From Streptomyces griseiscabiei (GTDB taxonomy: Bacteria; Actinomycetota; Actinomycetes; Streptomycetales; Streptomycetaceae): a DNA stretch of 64,000 nucleotides. Positions 41,583-53,450 of this stretch are shown in pieces; positions within the stretch are counted from its first letter, which is position 1; each line of letters begins with the position of its first letter. The notes under the pieces were generated by a model. That model saw nothing but the letters and a program-made list of their open reading frames with translations, was not told the origin of the DNA and ran no database searches. The stretch lies in NCBI RefSeq assembly GCF_020010925.1, contig NZ_JAGJBZ010000001.1, forward strand, positions 2,643,501 through 2,707,500, in the 5' to 3' direction. Position numbers and translations under genes: made by a program.

Positions 41583-42392
41583 ATGCGCATTCGTATCGTG
41601 GACGCCTTCACCGACCGCCCCTTCTCCGGCAACCCCGCAGGGGTCCTCCTCCTCGACGCCTTCCCCGACGACGCCTGGCTGCGGAACGTGGCCAAGGAGG
41701 TCAACCACGCCGAGACCGCGTTCGCCCATCCCCTCCCCGAGGGAGGCGAGGCGGACTGGGCGCTGCGCTGGTTCACACCGGTCGCCGAGGTGGCGATGTG
41801 CGGCCACGCCACCCTGGCCACCGCACATGTCCTGACCAGCACGCACACCCATGAGGGCCCGGTCCGGTTCGCCACCCGCAGCGGGGTGCTCAGCGCCACA
41901 CCCCGGCCGGACGGCTCCCTCACCCTCGACTTCCCGACCGCGCCCCTCACCCCGGTCGCCGTCCCCGACGGTGTCGCCGAGGCCCTGGGCGCGGAGCCGC
42001 TCGGCGCCGTCGACACCGGCCCGAACGTCGGTGACCTGCTGGTGGAACTGGCCGACGAGAAGACGGTGCTGGGCCTGGCTCCCGACCTGCGCTCCCTCGG
42101 CCGGTACTCCGCGCGCGGCATCATCGCCACCGCCCGTGCGGCGGACCCCGCCGCCGGCCACGACTACGTCTCGCGCTGTTTCTTCCCCAACATCGGCATC
42201 GACGAGGACCCGGTCACGGGCAGCGCCCACACCGCCCTCGCCCCCTACTGGTCCGAGCGCCTCGGCAACCCGGACCTCACCGGCCTCCAGGCATCCGCCC
42301 GCTCGGGCCGCGTCCGCACCGAGCTCCGTGGCGAGCGCACCCTGCTCTCCGGCCGGGCGGTCACGGTCATCGACGGCGAACTCCTCGCCTGA
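41583..42392 (+). CDS. PhzF family phenazine biosynthesis-like isomerase
   Basis: This 269-residue protein has the diaminopimelate-epimerase-like two-lobe fold of PhzF: RIVDAFTDRPFSGNPAGVLL, the catalytic Glu in EVNHAETAFAHP, MCGHATLATAHVL, and FFPNIGIDEDPVTGSAHTAL. No other phenazine genes are nearby, so it is an orphan family member. Confidence 0.95.
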   Translation: MRIRIVDAFTDRPFSGNPAGVLLLDAFPDDAWLRNVAKEVNHAETAFAHPLPEGGEADWALRWFTPVAEVAMCGHATLATAHVLTSTHTHEGPVRFATRSGVLSATPRPDGSLTLDFPTAPLTPVAVPDGVAEALGAEPLGAVDTGPNVGDLLVELADEKTVLGLAPDLRSLGRYSARGIIATARAADPAAGHDYVSRCFFPNIGIDEDPVTGSAHTALAPYWSERLGNPDLTGLQASARSGRVRTELRGERTLLSGRAVTVIDGELLA

Positions 42393-42452
42393 CCGCACGG
42401 CCCCGCCGGCCGCCGGGCCCGCGCACCTCGCGCCCCGTCGGTACACCGGCCC

Positions 42453-43253
42453 TCAGGGTGTGGGCAGCCAGCCCACCTTCCCGGCCAGCAGCGCGTATCC
42501 CACGAACGCCCCGATGTCGAGCAGCGAGTGGGCCACCACGAGCGGGCCCACCCGCCCCCACCGCCGGTACAGACAGACGAAGACCACGCCCATCACCATG
42601 TTGCCGATGAAGCCGCCGATGCCCTGGTACAGGTGGTACGAGCCGCGCAGTACCGAGCTGGCGGCGAGCGCCTTCCCCGGTGACCAGCCCAGCTGCTCGA
42701 GCCGGCGCAGCAGATATCCGACCACGATGACCTCTTCGAGGACCGAATTCTGGATCGCGGAGAGGATCAGCACGGGGTACTTCCACCACACCTCGGGCAG
42801 CGCCTCCGGCACCACCGTGAGGTTGAAGCCGAGCTCGCGGGCCGCCAGATAGAAGGCGATGCCCGTGCTGCCGATGACCGCGGCGATCGCCGCGCCCCGC
42901 CCGAGGTCCGGCCATGGCTTCGTCCGGTCGAACCCGAGCGTGCGCAGCCCGGCGCCCTCGCGCAGCAGGAAGTGCGCGACCAGGGCGACGGGCACCAGCG
43001 CGGTCGTGATCCCGAAGAGCTGCCACGCCAGGTCCAGCCAGGGCCGCCCGGGCGCGGCCGAGGCGTTCATGGTGGCCGCCTGGTCCTTCAGTCCTCCCGG
43101 TCTGGTGACCGAGCCGACAAAGCTGATCAGCGCGGACACCCCGCTCGCGCCGAGCGAGACCGCGAGGACCAGCAGTGTCTCGTCCCTCAGGATCCGCCGC
43201 CCCGGCCGCTCCCCCGGCAGCGCACCCTCCACCGACTCCGCCTGCCCCTGCAC
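42453..43253 (-). CDS. CPBP family intramembrane metalloprotease
   Basis: The 266-residue protein has about seven hydrophobic segments. The CAAX/CPBP (Abi) motifs are EEVIVVGYLLRRLEQ (Glu-Glu pair), SSVLRGSYHLYQGIGGFIGN (His) and VAHSLLDIGAFVG (His). This is the Rce1-like family involved in prenyl-protein or bacteriocin self-immunity processing. It has a disordered N-terminus and no adjacent peptide gene. Confidence 0.92.
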   Translation of the reverse strand: MQGQAESVEGALPGERPGRRILRDETLLVLAVSLGASGVSALISFVGSVTRPGGLKDQAATMNASAAPGRPWLDLAWQLFGITTALVPVALVAHFLLREGAGLRTLGFDRTKPWPDLGRGAAIAAVIGSTGIAFYLAARELGFNLTVVPEALPEVWWKYPVLILSAIQNSVLEEVIVVGYLLRRLEQLGWSPGKALAASSVLRGSYHLYQGIGGFIGNMVMGVVFVCLYRRWGRVGPLVVAHSLLDIGAFVGYALLAGKVGWLPTP

Positions 43254-43341
43254 CCACGCCTCCAGTTGTCCGGCCCCGCCGAGGGTCCATCATCACCCGC
43301 GGCGGTCCCGAACATTCCGGCGGCTTACGTCACAGCAGCCC

Positions 43342-44856
43342 TCAGCCCAGCGGCACCGGCTCCGGCAGCCCGACCGGCCAGCTGTGGACCGGCTCCCCGG
43401 AATGCATCAGCTCGCCGTACCGCCGGGTCGTCGCGGCCAGCGCCGCATCCCTGCCGAGCCCCTTGGCCAGCGCCTGATGGAACGTTTCCACCTGCCACGA
43501 CGCGCCGTTGACCCGACGCCTGCAGCGCTCCTCGATCACCCCTAGATAGAAGTCCCGGTCCACCGGCTCGACCCCCCACGCGTCCAGCCCCACCGCCGCG
43601 AGCGGCAGCAGTTCGTCCCGTACGAGGTTCACCGCGTCCACCGGTCCGACGCCGCCGTAGCGCCCGCGCGGCCACTGCAGCCGCGCGTCGATGCCGTGCC
43701 GGCAGGCCTCGTCGAAGTTGGCCGCGGCGGCCTCGAACGGCAGCCGCGTCCACACCGGCCGCGACTCCTCGGCGAGGGCGCGGACGACCCCGTAGTAGAA
43801 GGCCGCGTTGGCGATGACATCCGTGATGGTCGGCCCGGCCGGCAGCACCCGGTTCTCGACCCGCAGATGCGGGACCCCGTCGGCGATGCCGTAGACGGGC
43901 CGGTTCCAGCGGTAGATCGTGCCGTTGTGCAGGGTGAGTTCGGCGAGCGAGGGCACCCCGCCGGCGTCGAGGACCTCCATCGGATCCTCGTCGTCGCAGA
44001 TGGGCAGCAGCGCCGGGAAGAAGCGCAGGTTCTCCTCGAAGAGGTCGAACGCCGAGGAGATCCACCGCTCCCCGAACCAGGTGCGCGGCCGCACCCCCTG
44101 GGCCTGGAGTTCGGGCGGCCGGGTGTCGGTGGACTGCTGGAAGAGCGGCGGGCGCGACTCCCGCCACAGCTCGTGCCCGAACAGGAACGGCGAGTTGGCG
44201 CCGATGGCGATCTGCGCGGCGGTGACGGCCTGGGCGGCGTTCCACACGTCGGCGAACCGGCCCGGTGTGACCTGGAGGTGCAACTGCACGGAGGTGCAGG
44301 CGGCCTCGGGCGCGATGGACTTCGAGGTGCAGACGAGCCGCTCCACCCCGTCGATGTCCAGGGTGAAATCCTCCCCGCGGGCGGCGACGATCTGATCGTT
44401 CAGCAGCGTGTAGCGATCGCCCGCCGAGAGATTCGACGAGACCAGGTCGTCACGGCCCAGCGTCGGCAGAATCCCGATCATCACGATTCCCGCGCCCACC
44501 TCGATCGCCTTGCGGTCGGCGTAGGCGAGGGAGGTGCGCAGTTCCTCGGAAAGCTGGTCGAATACCCGGCCACCCAGCCGGTGTGGAGCAATGTTGACTT
44601 CCAGATTGAACATGGCGAGTTCTGTTTGGAAATCTCGGCTCGCAATCCGCTCCAGTACTTGCGCATTCATCATTCTCGGCAGACCGTCGCCGTCGACGAG
44701 GTTCAGCTCGATCTCCACACCCATGAGATTCTTGGGGCGGTCGAACCGCTTCTCCTCCAGCAGTCGCGCCAGTCCCGCCAGGCACTGCCGGAGCTTGTCG
44801 CGGTACTGCTGGCGATCGGAGAGGCCAAACGGCCCCGCAACGACCTTCTCCCCCAT
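43342..44856 (-). CDS. Glutamate-cysteine ligase family protein (GCS2)
   Basis: The 504-residue ATP-dependent ligase-like protein has LMGVEIELNLVDGDGLPRMM (metal/ATP acid cluster), FNLEVNIAPHRL, CTSVQLHLQVTPGRFADVWN, GANSPFLFGHELWRESRPPL and PHLRVENRVLPAGPTITDVI. This is the GCS2/YbdK group, some members of which make gamma-glutamylcysteine or related gamma-glutamyl amides. ATG 44854-44856 has GGAGGGA at good spacing. It is not associated with ergothioneine genes here, so its exact substrate is uncertain. Confidence 0.9.
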   Translation of the reverse strand: MGEKVVAGPFGLSDRQQYRDKLRQCLAGLARLLEEKRFDRPKNLMGVEIELNLVDGDGLPRMMNAQVLERIASRDFQTELAMFNLEVNIAPHRLGGRVFDQLSEELRTSLAYADRKAIEVGAGIVMIGILPTLGRDDLVSSNLSAGDRYTLLNDQIVAARGEDFTLDIDGVERLVCTSKSIAPEAACTSVQLHLQVTPGRFADVWNAAQAVTAAQIAIGANSPFLFGHELWRESRPPLFQQSTDTRPPELQAQGVRPRTWFGERWISSAFDLFEENLRFFPALLPICDDEDPMEVLDAGGVPSLAELTLHNGTIYRWNRPVYGIADGVPHLRVENRVLPAGPTITDVIANAAFYYGVVRALAEESRPVWTRLPFEAAAANFDEACRHGIDARLQWPRGRYGGVGPVDAVNLVRDELLPLAAVGLDAWGVEPVDRDFYLGVIEERCRRRVNGASWQVETFHQALAKGLGRDAALAATTRRYGELMHSGEPVHSWPVGLPEPVPLG

Positions 44857-45427
44857 CGAAGTGTCCCTCCTCGGATGGGCAGGCCGACGAACCGGCCTCT
44901 GCTGTCCCGGGTCCACGGATGATGATGCCCAGGCAGAGCCGCCGATAACGTCCCACGCACGACCTGCACACGCTAGGCTGAGCGCGGTCACCTCCGACCA
45001 TATTCACTCGGCGTGCTTCTGGCACATTCACCGGGCAAGAATGAGCACGCGCTTTCCGCCCCGAGCGCTTTCGTGAAAAGCGCCGACGAGAACCGGCCGT
45101 CCACTACGCGACGGTAATCCGAGGTCACCGACACACCCCCGCGAAAAAGCGGGGTGACATCCATGTTCCGGAGACCGGATACCGCCTTGCTGTTCATATG
45201 CGGAGCGGCTAGCCGAAACCTCCGTTGAACACGTGTCGTATAAACTCCGCAAACGAGGCTGAGAGCCGGCACTCGCGGTCCTCGGTCCTGCCGTCAGGCC
45301 ACGCGCGGCGGACCCGACCCACGCATCCGGACCCCGGGCACCCGTCTCTCCGACCCCCGAGAGCTGACAGCGCCGTCCGCCCCCGCCCTCGCGCCACCGT
45401 GCCTGTCGAATGGAGAGGCGACCCACC
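44857..45427. other. 570-bp intergenic region
   Basis: This is the divergent gap between the ligase and a plus-strand hypothetical gene. It holds a hairpin ccccgc/gcgggg around gaaaaa (45136-45153). An AT-richer stretch around 45225-45250 (gttgaacacgtg, then tataaactcc) is a plausible promoter for the plus-strand gene. No convincing small gene was found. Confidence 0.4.
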
Positions 45428-46012
45428 ATGCCGCTGCATGTCCCCCCGGCTCCCGCGCCCGCCCTGCGCACCGTCCTCACGGCACTCGGTTCTCCCACCG
45501 CCGTCCACGAGGCGCGAACCCCCTCCCTGAAGAACGCCCAGGGTCCGGCCACTCCCGAACTCCCGTTGCCTGTCCATGTACTCGACCGGATCACCCCGGA
45601 GGGCACGGGCGCCACCCGGCTCACCGGATGGCGGTTCCTGATCCGCTGCGGCGACCGCGCCGTGGCCGCCGCGGAAACCCGGCTGACGCCGGACGGCTGG
45701 GCGTTCTCGCATTTCTTCGAGGGCCCGTACATCACCTCGACCGAGCGCGCCCTGCGCCAGGCCGAGGTCATGCAGCAGCCCTACCAACCCCGCCTGCTGT
45801 CGGTGCCCGAGCTGTACATGCTCACGCTCTGGCTGCACGCCGACCCCACCGCCGACGGCGCCACCGGCCACCCGGCACCGACCGACCTGCTGGTCCCGCT
45901 GGCACCGGCGCCGCCCGGCATCGCCGCCCACCGCCCGCACCGGGTCGCCGACCTCCTCCCGGTGCTGACCACGCGACTGACCCCCGCCCCGCTCCTCGGA
46001 TCACCCGCCTGA
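45428..46012 (+). CDS. Hypothetical protein (194 aa)
   Basis: A Pro/Leu-rich soluble protein: PALRTVLTALGSPTAVHEAR, LTGWRFLIRCGDRAVAAAET, GWAFSHFFEGPYITSTERAL and PRLLSVPELYMLTLWLHADP. It looks conserved and globular in the middle, with no recognised motif. ATG 45428 is preceded by ggagagg. A strong terminator follows at 46044. Confidence 0.75.
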   Translation: MPLHVPPAPAPALRTVLTALGSPTAVHEARTPSLKNAQGPATPELPLPVHVLDRITPEGTGATRLTGWRFLIRCGDRAVAAAETRLTPDGWAFSHFFEGPYITSTERALRQAEVMQQPYQPRLLSVPELYMLTLWLHADPTADGATGHPAPTDLLVPLAPAPPGIAAHRPHRVADLLPVLTTRLTPAPLLGSPA

Positions 46013-46043
46013 GACCGGGGCCGTCCCGCCCCACCGACCACTC

Positions 46044-46084
46044 GCGCCCCGCCGCCGATTCACCGACGGCGGGGCGCTCGTTTT
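46044..46084 (+). terminator. Rho-independent terminator
   Basis: An 11-bp perfect stem gcgccccgccg (46044-46054) / cggcggggcgc (46067-46077) is followed by tcgttttt, an intrinsic terminator for the upstream plus-strand gene. The remaining ~300 bases to the next gene hold no other gene. Confidence 0.88.
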
Positions 46085-46410
46085 TCCGTTCCGAGAATTC
46101 CCGCTCTTTCGGGCGTCAATACGCTCGTACGAGCTATTTGCTTGCCCTTCCCGCGCCGGACTAGCCCTATCCGACCACTGTGAACCACCCGAAGGGACAG
46201 TACGGTTGGGATGAACCGTCCTCGCGAGGGATGCGTCATCAACCTGTGAAGAAGCCGTGCTGCGAAATCCCTGCGGATTGACGCCCGTGGGGCAACACTG
46301 GGACCGGACCGATTTATCAACGGGGGGCGGCCATGAACGGGGCATCAAGCCGCGGGACAGACAAACCAGCCATCTCAGACCACACGACAAACCGAAAGAT
46401 CCCAACAACC

Positions 46411-46611
46411 ATGTGCCAGCACCAGCCACTGTGCCCGACTGCCGAATCCGCCGACCGGGAAGGCGCCCGTCTCGTGGCGCACCACCCGGAGCAGGGGTGG
46501 AGCCTGCTCTGCAACGGCGTTCTGCTCTTCGAGGACACCGGTGAGCTCCTGCCGGACGGCCAGATCATCGCGCCGCACCGCCCGATGGGCAGTGTGGTGA
46601 CCGCCGCCTGA
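46411..46611 (+). CDS. DUF5999 small protein
   Basis: The 66-residue product MCQHQPLCPTAESADREGAR, then LVAHHPEQGWSLLCNGVLLF and EDTGELLPDGQIIAPHRP, fits a small actinomycete family of unknown function with a Cys-His start (CQHQPLC) and a later Cys that might bind metal. The frame is open from ATG 46333, preceded by a G-rich ribosome site, giving a 26-residue Ser/Thr-rich extension; the family usually begins at the MCQH Met. Confidence 0.82.
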   Translation: MCQHQPLCPTAESADREGARLVAHHPEQGWSLLCNGVLLFEDTGELLPDGQIIAPHRPMGSVVTAA

Positions 46612-46672
46612 GCCGCACTCACGTGCGCACAGGGTGAGCGTCCCCGCACAGGACGTCCGCCCGGACAGAAGA

Positions 46673-46708
46673 GGGGCCGGCCGGAGAAGCACTCTCCGAA
46701 CCGGCCCC
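46673..46708. terminator. Bidirectional terminator between DUF5999 gene and gcvP
   Basis: ggggccgg (46673-46680) pairs with ccggcccc (46701-46708), and ggag/ctcc extend the inside. It separates convergent genes. Confidence 0.7.
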
Positions 46709-46727
46709 GACGCGTATCCGCGTCCGA

Positions 46728-49613
<2,886 letters not shown>

Positions 49614-49661
49614 TACGGAGGCCTCCTGGTCTGACACGACCTTCGAGGGGCACCACGACAC

Positions 49662-49880
49662 GGGTGCCCGGACGGCCTCCCCCTCTGTCATCTCGACCTG
49701 AGAGCTTCACCGGTCCAGGTACGAACCGGCTTTCACCGTCGGTGAGAGCGGAAGCCGTGACACCCGCTCTGCTTTCCAGAGTGACCTCGTCCGTGCGGTA
49801 CGTGAGCCTGAGAGATTCCGGGGAGGAGTTGCTCCTTCGGCGCCTCCGGATGGTGTCCGGAGGACTCTCCCGCACGGGGT
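49662..49880 (-). promoter_or_regulatory. Tandem glycine riboswitch upstream of gcvP
   Basis: On the minus strand the leader reads gcgggagagtcctccgg, ggcgccgaaggagcaactcc, ccggaatctctcaggctcac (first aptamer, ~49873-49795). It continues gaaagcagagcgggtgtcac, ccgacggtgaaagccg, gtgaagctctcaggtcgaga, tgacagagggggag (second aptamer, ~49790-49675). The cgccGAAGGaGCAA and CTCTCAGG boxes are diagnostic. The gcvP start codon lies ~60 bases after the second aptamer. Glycine binding is expected to turn gcvP on. Confidence 0.93.
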
Positions 49881-50006
49881 CGACAGCCGCTGCCAGCGTA
49901 TCAGCGCGGTCAACGCACGCGTCTTCGAGTGGCCGCCGCCCCCGATGTGGCTTTTCGTAGGGGGGAGACACGATGCGCCACCCCTTTGCGACCACTTGGA
50001 GGGCCC

Positions 50007-50378
50007 GTGCAGACCGACATCGATCCGCGCAATCTGATCGGCCGCAAGGCTTTCGACCGCAAAGGCAGCAAGATCGGCACCGTGGACGAGGTCTACCTCG
50101 ACGACGCGACCGGCATCCCCGAGTGGGCCGCGATACGCATGGGCCTCTTCGGCCGCGACGCCTTCGTCCCCCTGGAGCCCAGCGAGCTCGTCGAAGGCAC
50201 CCTCCACGTCCCCTTCGACCGCGCCCTCATCAAGGACGCCCCCGACTTCGGAGTGGGCCGCCATCTCTCCCCCGAACAGGAACTCCAGCTCTACCACCAC
50301 TACGGCCTCGACATAGCCCCGCCCCCGCCCCTGGACCACGACTTCGGTCACGTGGCGGGCCAGGACGACAGCCCCTGA
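50007..50378 (+). CDS. PRC-barrel domain protein
   Basis: The 123-residue protein has a PRC barrel: IDPRNLIGRKAFDRKGSKIG, TVDEVYLDDATGIPEWAAIR and MGLFGRDAFVPLEPSELVEG. A short tail has HLSPEQELQLYHHYGLD. GTG 50007-50009 follows ggaggg. It is divergent from gcvP and convergent with dinB. Often proposed as a photosynthetic-reaction-centre-like or RimM-like binding module; its role in actinomycetes is unknown. Confidence 0.9.
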   Translation: MQTDIDPRNLIGRKAFDRKGSKIGTVDEVYLDDATGIPEWAAIRMGLFGRDAFVPLEPSELVEGTLHVPFDRALIKDAPDFGVGRHLSPEQELQLYHHYGLDIAPPPPLDHDFGHVAGQDDSP

Positions 50379-50492
50379 GACGACCATTCGGGCGCACCCG
50401 GCTACGGGCGGTCGTGCCCCGCCCCCTCTCGATCCCGGTCCCCCGCTCCCGTCGCAACGCCGTCGAACCCCATCAGCCCGCCCCGGCCGGCC

Positions 50493-51842
50493 TCACCCCC
50501 GCACCCCGCCCGGCACCAACGGCAACGGTTCCGCCTGCTCCAGCCCCGGATCATCCGTCCTGAAGGTCCGCACCCGGCCCGGCCCCACGTCGTCCGGCTT
50601 CTCGAACCGCACGGTCACCCGCCCCAGCCCGCTCCCCTGCACCCACCCGTGCCCGTACTCGGCGTGCCGCACGTCATGCCCGGCCCTCCACTGCCGCTCG
50701 GCCCCCGCGCCCGCCTCCACCACCGGCACCTCGGCAGCCGCGGTCTCCTCCTCCACGGGCTCCGGCTCCCCGGCCGCCTGCGCGAACAGGTCCTCCTGCG
50801 TGTAGTCGGCGAGCCCGCTGACCCCCACCCCGAGCAGCCGCACCCCACCGGTCGTGTCCACGGCCTCCAGCAGCCGCCCCGCCGCCTCCCGCACCACCGC
50901 GGGATCGTCGGTCGGCCCCCGCAGGGTCTCGGACCGGGTCAGCGTCGAGAAGTCGTAGCGCCGCACCTTCAGCACGATCGTCCGCCCCGACAGCCCGGCC
51001 TCCCGCAGCCTCCGCACACACCGGTCCGCGAGCCGCTGCACCTCCATCCGCACCCGCACCCGGTCGTGGATGTCCACGTCGTACGTGTCCTCCACCGACA
51101 CCGACTTCGTGTCCCGCTCGGCCACCACCGCCCGGTCGTCCCGCGCCAGCGCCATCGCGTACAGCCCGTGCCCGTGGGCCTTCCCCAGCAGCCGTACGAC
51201 CTCGTCCTCCCCCGCCTCCACGATCTCCTCGACCGTGGTGATCCCGGCCCGCCGCAGATGATCGCCGGTCGCCGGCCCCACCCCCGGCAGGATCCGCACG
51301 GACATGGGCCCCAGCAAGGCCCGCTCGGTCCCCGGCTCGATCAGCAGCAGCCCGTCCGGCTTGGCCTGCTCGGAGGCGATCTTCGCGAGCATCTTGGAGG
51401 CCGCGAGCCCCACCGATCCGGTCAGCGCGGTCACCGCCCGGATGTCCGCCCGCAACCGCGCCCCCGTCGACCGCGCCGACTCCTCGTCCGAGGCCGCGCC
51501 CCCGGCCTCCAGATCCACGAACGCCTCGTCCAGGCTCAAGGGCTCCACGAGCGGCGACAGATCACGCAGCAGCCCCATGACCTGATCGCTGATCGCCCGG
51601 TAGAACGTGAAACGGGGCGTGAGATACGCGGCGTTGGGCGCGAGCCGGCGTGCCTGCGCCATCGGCATCGCCGAGTGCACCCCGAAGGCCCTCGCCTCGT
51701 ACGAGGCGGTCGCGACCACCCCACGCGGCCCGAGACCGCCCACGACAACGGCTTTCCCCCGCAGACTCGGCTTGGACGCCTGCTCCGCCGAGGCGTAGAA
51801 GGCATCCATGTCGAGATGCAGGATCGTGGGCGCGGTTCTCAC
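50493..51842 (-). CDS. dinB: DNA polymerase IV
   Basis: This is a 449-residue Y-family translesion polymerase. Catalytic acids are in ILHLDMDAFYASAEQ and LSLDEAFVDLEAGG; the fingers have ATASYEARAFGVHSAMPMAQ, and the little-finger domain is at ~240-350. A beta-clamp motif QEDLF follows at ~354 (ADYTQEDLFAQA), and beyond it an ~90-residue actinobacterial extension with HAEYGHGWVQGSGLGRVTVR. GTG 51840-51842 starts it. Usually not SOS-operated alone; no LexA box was noticed. Confidence 0.95.
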   Translation of the reverse strand: MRTAPTILHLDMDAFYASAEQASKPSLRGKAVVVGGLGPRGVVATASYEARAFGVHSAMPMAQARRLAPNAAYLTPRFTFYRAISDQVMGLLRDLSPLVEPLSLDEAFVDLEAGGAASDEESARSTGARLRADIRAVTALTGSVGLAASKMLAKIASEQAKPDGLLLIEPGTERALLGPMSVRILPGVGPATGDHLRRAGITTVEEIVEAGEDEVVRLLGKAHGHGLYAMALARDDRAVVAERDTKSVSVEDTYDVDIHDRVRVRMEVQRLADRCVRRLREAGLSGRTIVLKVRRYDFSTLTRSETLRGPTDDPAVVREAAGRLLEAVDTTGGVRLLGVGVSGLADYTQEDLFAQAAGEPEPVEEETAAAEVPVVEAGAGAERQWRAGHDVRHAEYGHGWVQGSGLGRVTVRFEKPDDVGPGRVRTFRTDDPGLEQAEPLPLVPGGVRG

Positions 51843-51909
51843 ATCTCCGATGCTGCCCTACGCCACTGACAATGCCCTGTACCGCTCGGCGGCAGCGGGG
51901 AGGGGGTCC

Positions 51910-52593
51910 TCAGACCGCGCGGTTGCGCCGCCGCGCCAGTTCGTCCGACGGGTTGTGGCCCATGAGCGTCTCCCCCGTGTCGACCCGCTCCCCGTGCAGC
52001 TGGGAGAGAGCGCTTTCTACATCACGCCAGACCACCCCGACGGCGATCCCGAAGACCCCCTGGCCGCCCTGGAGCAGGGCATGGACCTCATCGGGCGAGG
52101 TGCACTCGTAGACCGTCGCCCCGTCGCTCATCAGCGTCATCCGCTCCAGATCGCTGAATCCCCGCTCCCGCAGATGCTGGACGGCGCTGCGGATGTTCTG
52201 GAGCGAGACCCCGGTGTCGAGGAACCGTTTCACGATCTTCAGGACGACGACGTCCCGGAAGCTGTAGAGCCGCTGTGTCCCCGAGCCCTGGGCGGACCGG
52301 ACGCTCGGCTCCACGAGACCGGTACGGGCCCAGTAGTCCAGCTGCCGGTAGGTGATGCCTGCGGCCGCGCACGCGGTGGGGCCGCGGTAGCCGACGTTCT
52401 CGTGCGGCTCGGGCGCCGCCTCCGCGCCGTCCTGCACGGCCGTGGGCCGCTGCGGGACATGACCGGCCGCGCTGCCGTGATGGGGGTCCCCCCAGCTCGA
52501 GGCGAGCCGAGAGCCCGGGGGAGGGTACGGGCCACCGTCCCCCAGCCTGCGTCCGGGGGCACCCCCAGCCGTACCGTCGCCGCTGCTTCTCAC
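51910..52593 (-). CDS. MerR family transcriptional regulator (Rv1830-like)
   Basis: The 227-residue protein has a disordered ~80-residue N-terminus. The MerR HTH (TACAAAGITYRQLDYWARTG) follows, with LYSFRDVVVLKIVKRFLDTG, VSLQNIRSAVQHLRERGFSD and a C-terminal effector-like part VYECTSPDEVHALLQGGQGV. Its position after the DUF151 gene and FtsR matches Rv1830 in M. tuberculosis. GTG 52591-52593 starts it; a promoter-like TTGACG-N17-TACCGT lies upstream. Part of the N-terminus is encoded by a repeat (52481-52531). Confidence 0.9.
   Translation of the reverse strand: MRSSGDGTAGGAPGRRLGDGGPYPPPGSRLASSWGDPHHGSAAGHVPQRPTAVQDGAEAAPEPHENVGYRGPTACAAAGITYRQLDYWARTGLVEPSVRSAQGSGTQRLYSFRDVVVLKIVKRFLDTGVSLQNIRSAVQHLRERGFSDLERMTLMSDGATVYECTSPDEVHALLQGGQGVFGIAVGVVWRDVESALSQLHGERVDTGETLMGHNPSDELARRRNRAV
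52481..52531. repeat. G-rich hairpin repeat inside a coding region
   Basis: tgggggtccccccagctcga, then ggcgagccgagagcccgggg, gagggtacgg resembles the intergenic unit at 21069-21224. Here it lies within the MerR gene (N-terminal linker, residues about 21-37, read on the minus strand as YPPPGSRLASSWGDPHH) and keeps the frame open. Confidence 0.7.
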
Positions 52594-52623
52594 GCCGACC
52601 TCCGTCCTTGACCTGCCTTGTCG

Positions 52624-52652
52624 ACGGTAGGCAGCCGCCCGGGGTGCGTCAA
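52624..52652 (-). promoter_or_regulatory. Sigma-70/HrdB-like promoter for the MerR gene
   Basis: On the minus strand ttgacg (complement of 52647-52652) and taccgt (complement of 52624-52629) are separated by exactly 17 bases. They lie 31-59 bases upstream of the GTG start. The remaining ~240 bases to the DUF151 gene hold nothing recognisable. Confidence 0.65.
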
Positions 52653-52892
52653 CGACCATCGCATTCGCCACGCCGAGTGATAATCACCCTGAGAGTGGTT
52701 TCCTGTGCCCTCCCGCGGGGAAAGGCTAGCCGAATGCGCTTCGGCGCAACTGCCCGACGACGCACTGGCTCCTGGCATGTGCCGTGCCTCGGCCGGACAC
52801 CCTGACCGGTCCGAGAACCCACCCACCTGCCGCGGGGCACGCATACGGGCAGGGTCAGGGCCTCTCGGCCCCGGCCGACCGCCCACCCGGCC

Positions 52893-53366
52893 TCACTGAC
52901 TGTTCGTGCCGAAGTCCTCGGGCGAGATCTGGTCGAGGAACTCGCGGAACTTCTCCACCTCGTCCTCCTGCTCGTCCGGGATCGCGATGCCCGCGTCGTC
53001 GAGCACCCCGTCGCTGCCGAAGATCGGCGTCCCGGTGCGCAGCGCCAGCGCTATGGCGTCGGAAGGCCGCGCGCTCACCTCGACCCCACTGGCGAACACC
53101 AGCTCCGCGTAGAAGACGCCCTCACGCAGGTCGGTGATACGCACTTCCGTGAGCTCCTGGCCGACGGCCTCCAGCACGTCCTTGAACAGGTCATGGGTCA
53201 GCGGCCGGGCGGGTGCCATGCCCTGCTGGGCGAAAGCGATCGCCGTCGCCTCCCCCGGCCCGATCCAGATGGGGAGGTAGCGGTCGCCTCCCACTTCGCG
53301 CAGGAGCACGATCGGTTGGTTGGAGGGCATTTCGACCCGGACACCTACGACATCGAGCTCGTTCAC
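52893..53366 (-). CDS. Bifunctional nuclease family protein (DUF151)
   Basis: The 157-residue protein has the BFN fold: MNELDVVGVRVEMPSNQPIV, then LLREVGGDRYLPIWIGPGEA, ARPLTHDLFKDVLEAVGQEL and EVSARPSDAIALALRTGTPI. The C-terminus is acidic (DEQEDEVEKFREFLDQ). It corresponds to Rv1829. Plant relatives have RNase/DNase activity; the bacterial role is not established. GTG 53364-53366 starts it. Confidence 0.93.
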   Translation of the reverse strand: MNELDVVGVRVEMPSNQPIVLLREVGGDRYLPIWIGPGEATAIAFAQQGMAPARPLTHDLFKDVLEAVGQELTEVRITDLREGVFYAELVFASGVEVSARPSDAIALALRTGTPIFGSDGVLDDAGIAIPDEQEDEVEKFREFLDQISPEDFGTNSQ

Positions 53367-53450
53367 ACAGCAACCCTAGGCCGTGCTCGGGATGTTTGGG
53401 TAGTCGGGCTCGGATCGGCCGACCGATCCGCCACGGGCGAACACCGCACC

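Noticed and set aside
40679..42392. Phenazine biosynthetic cluster because of PhzF
   Set aside because: No phzA-G genes nearby; PhzF-like proteins are widespread orphans.
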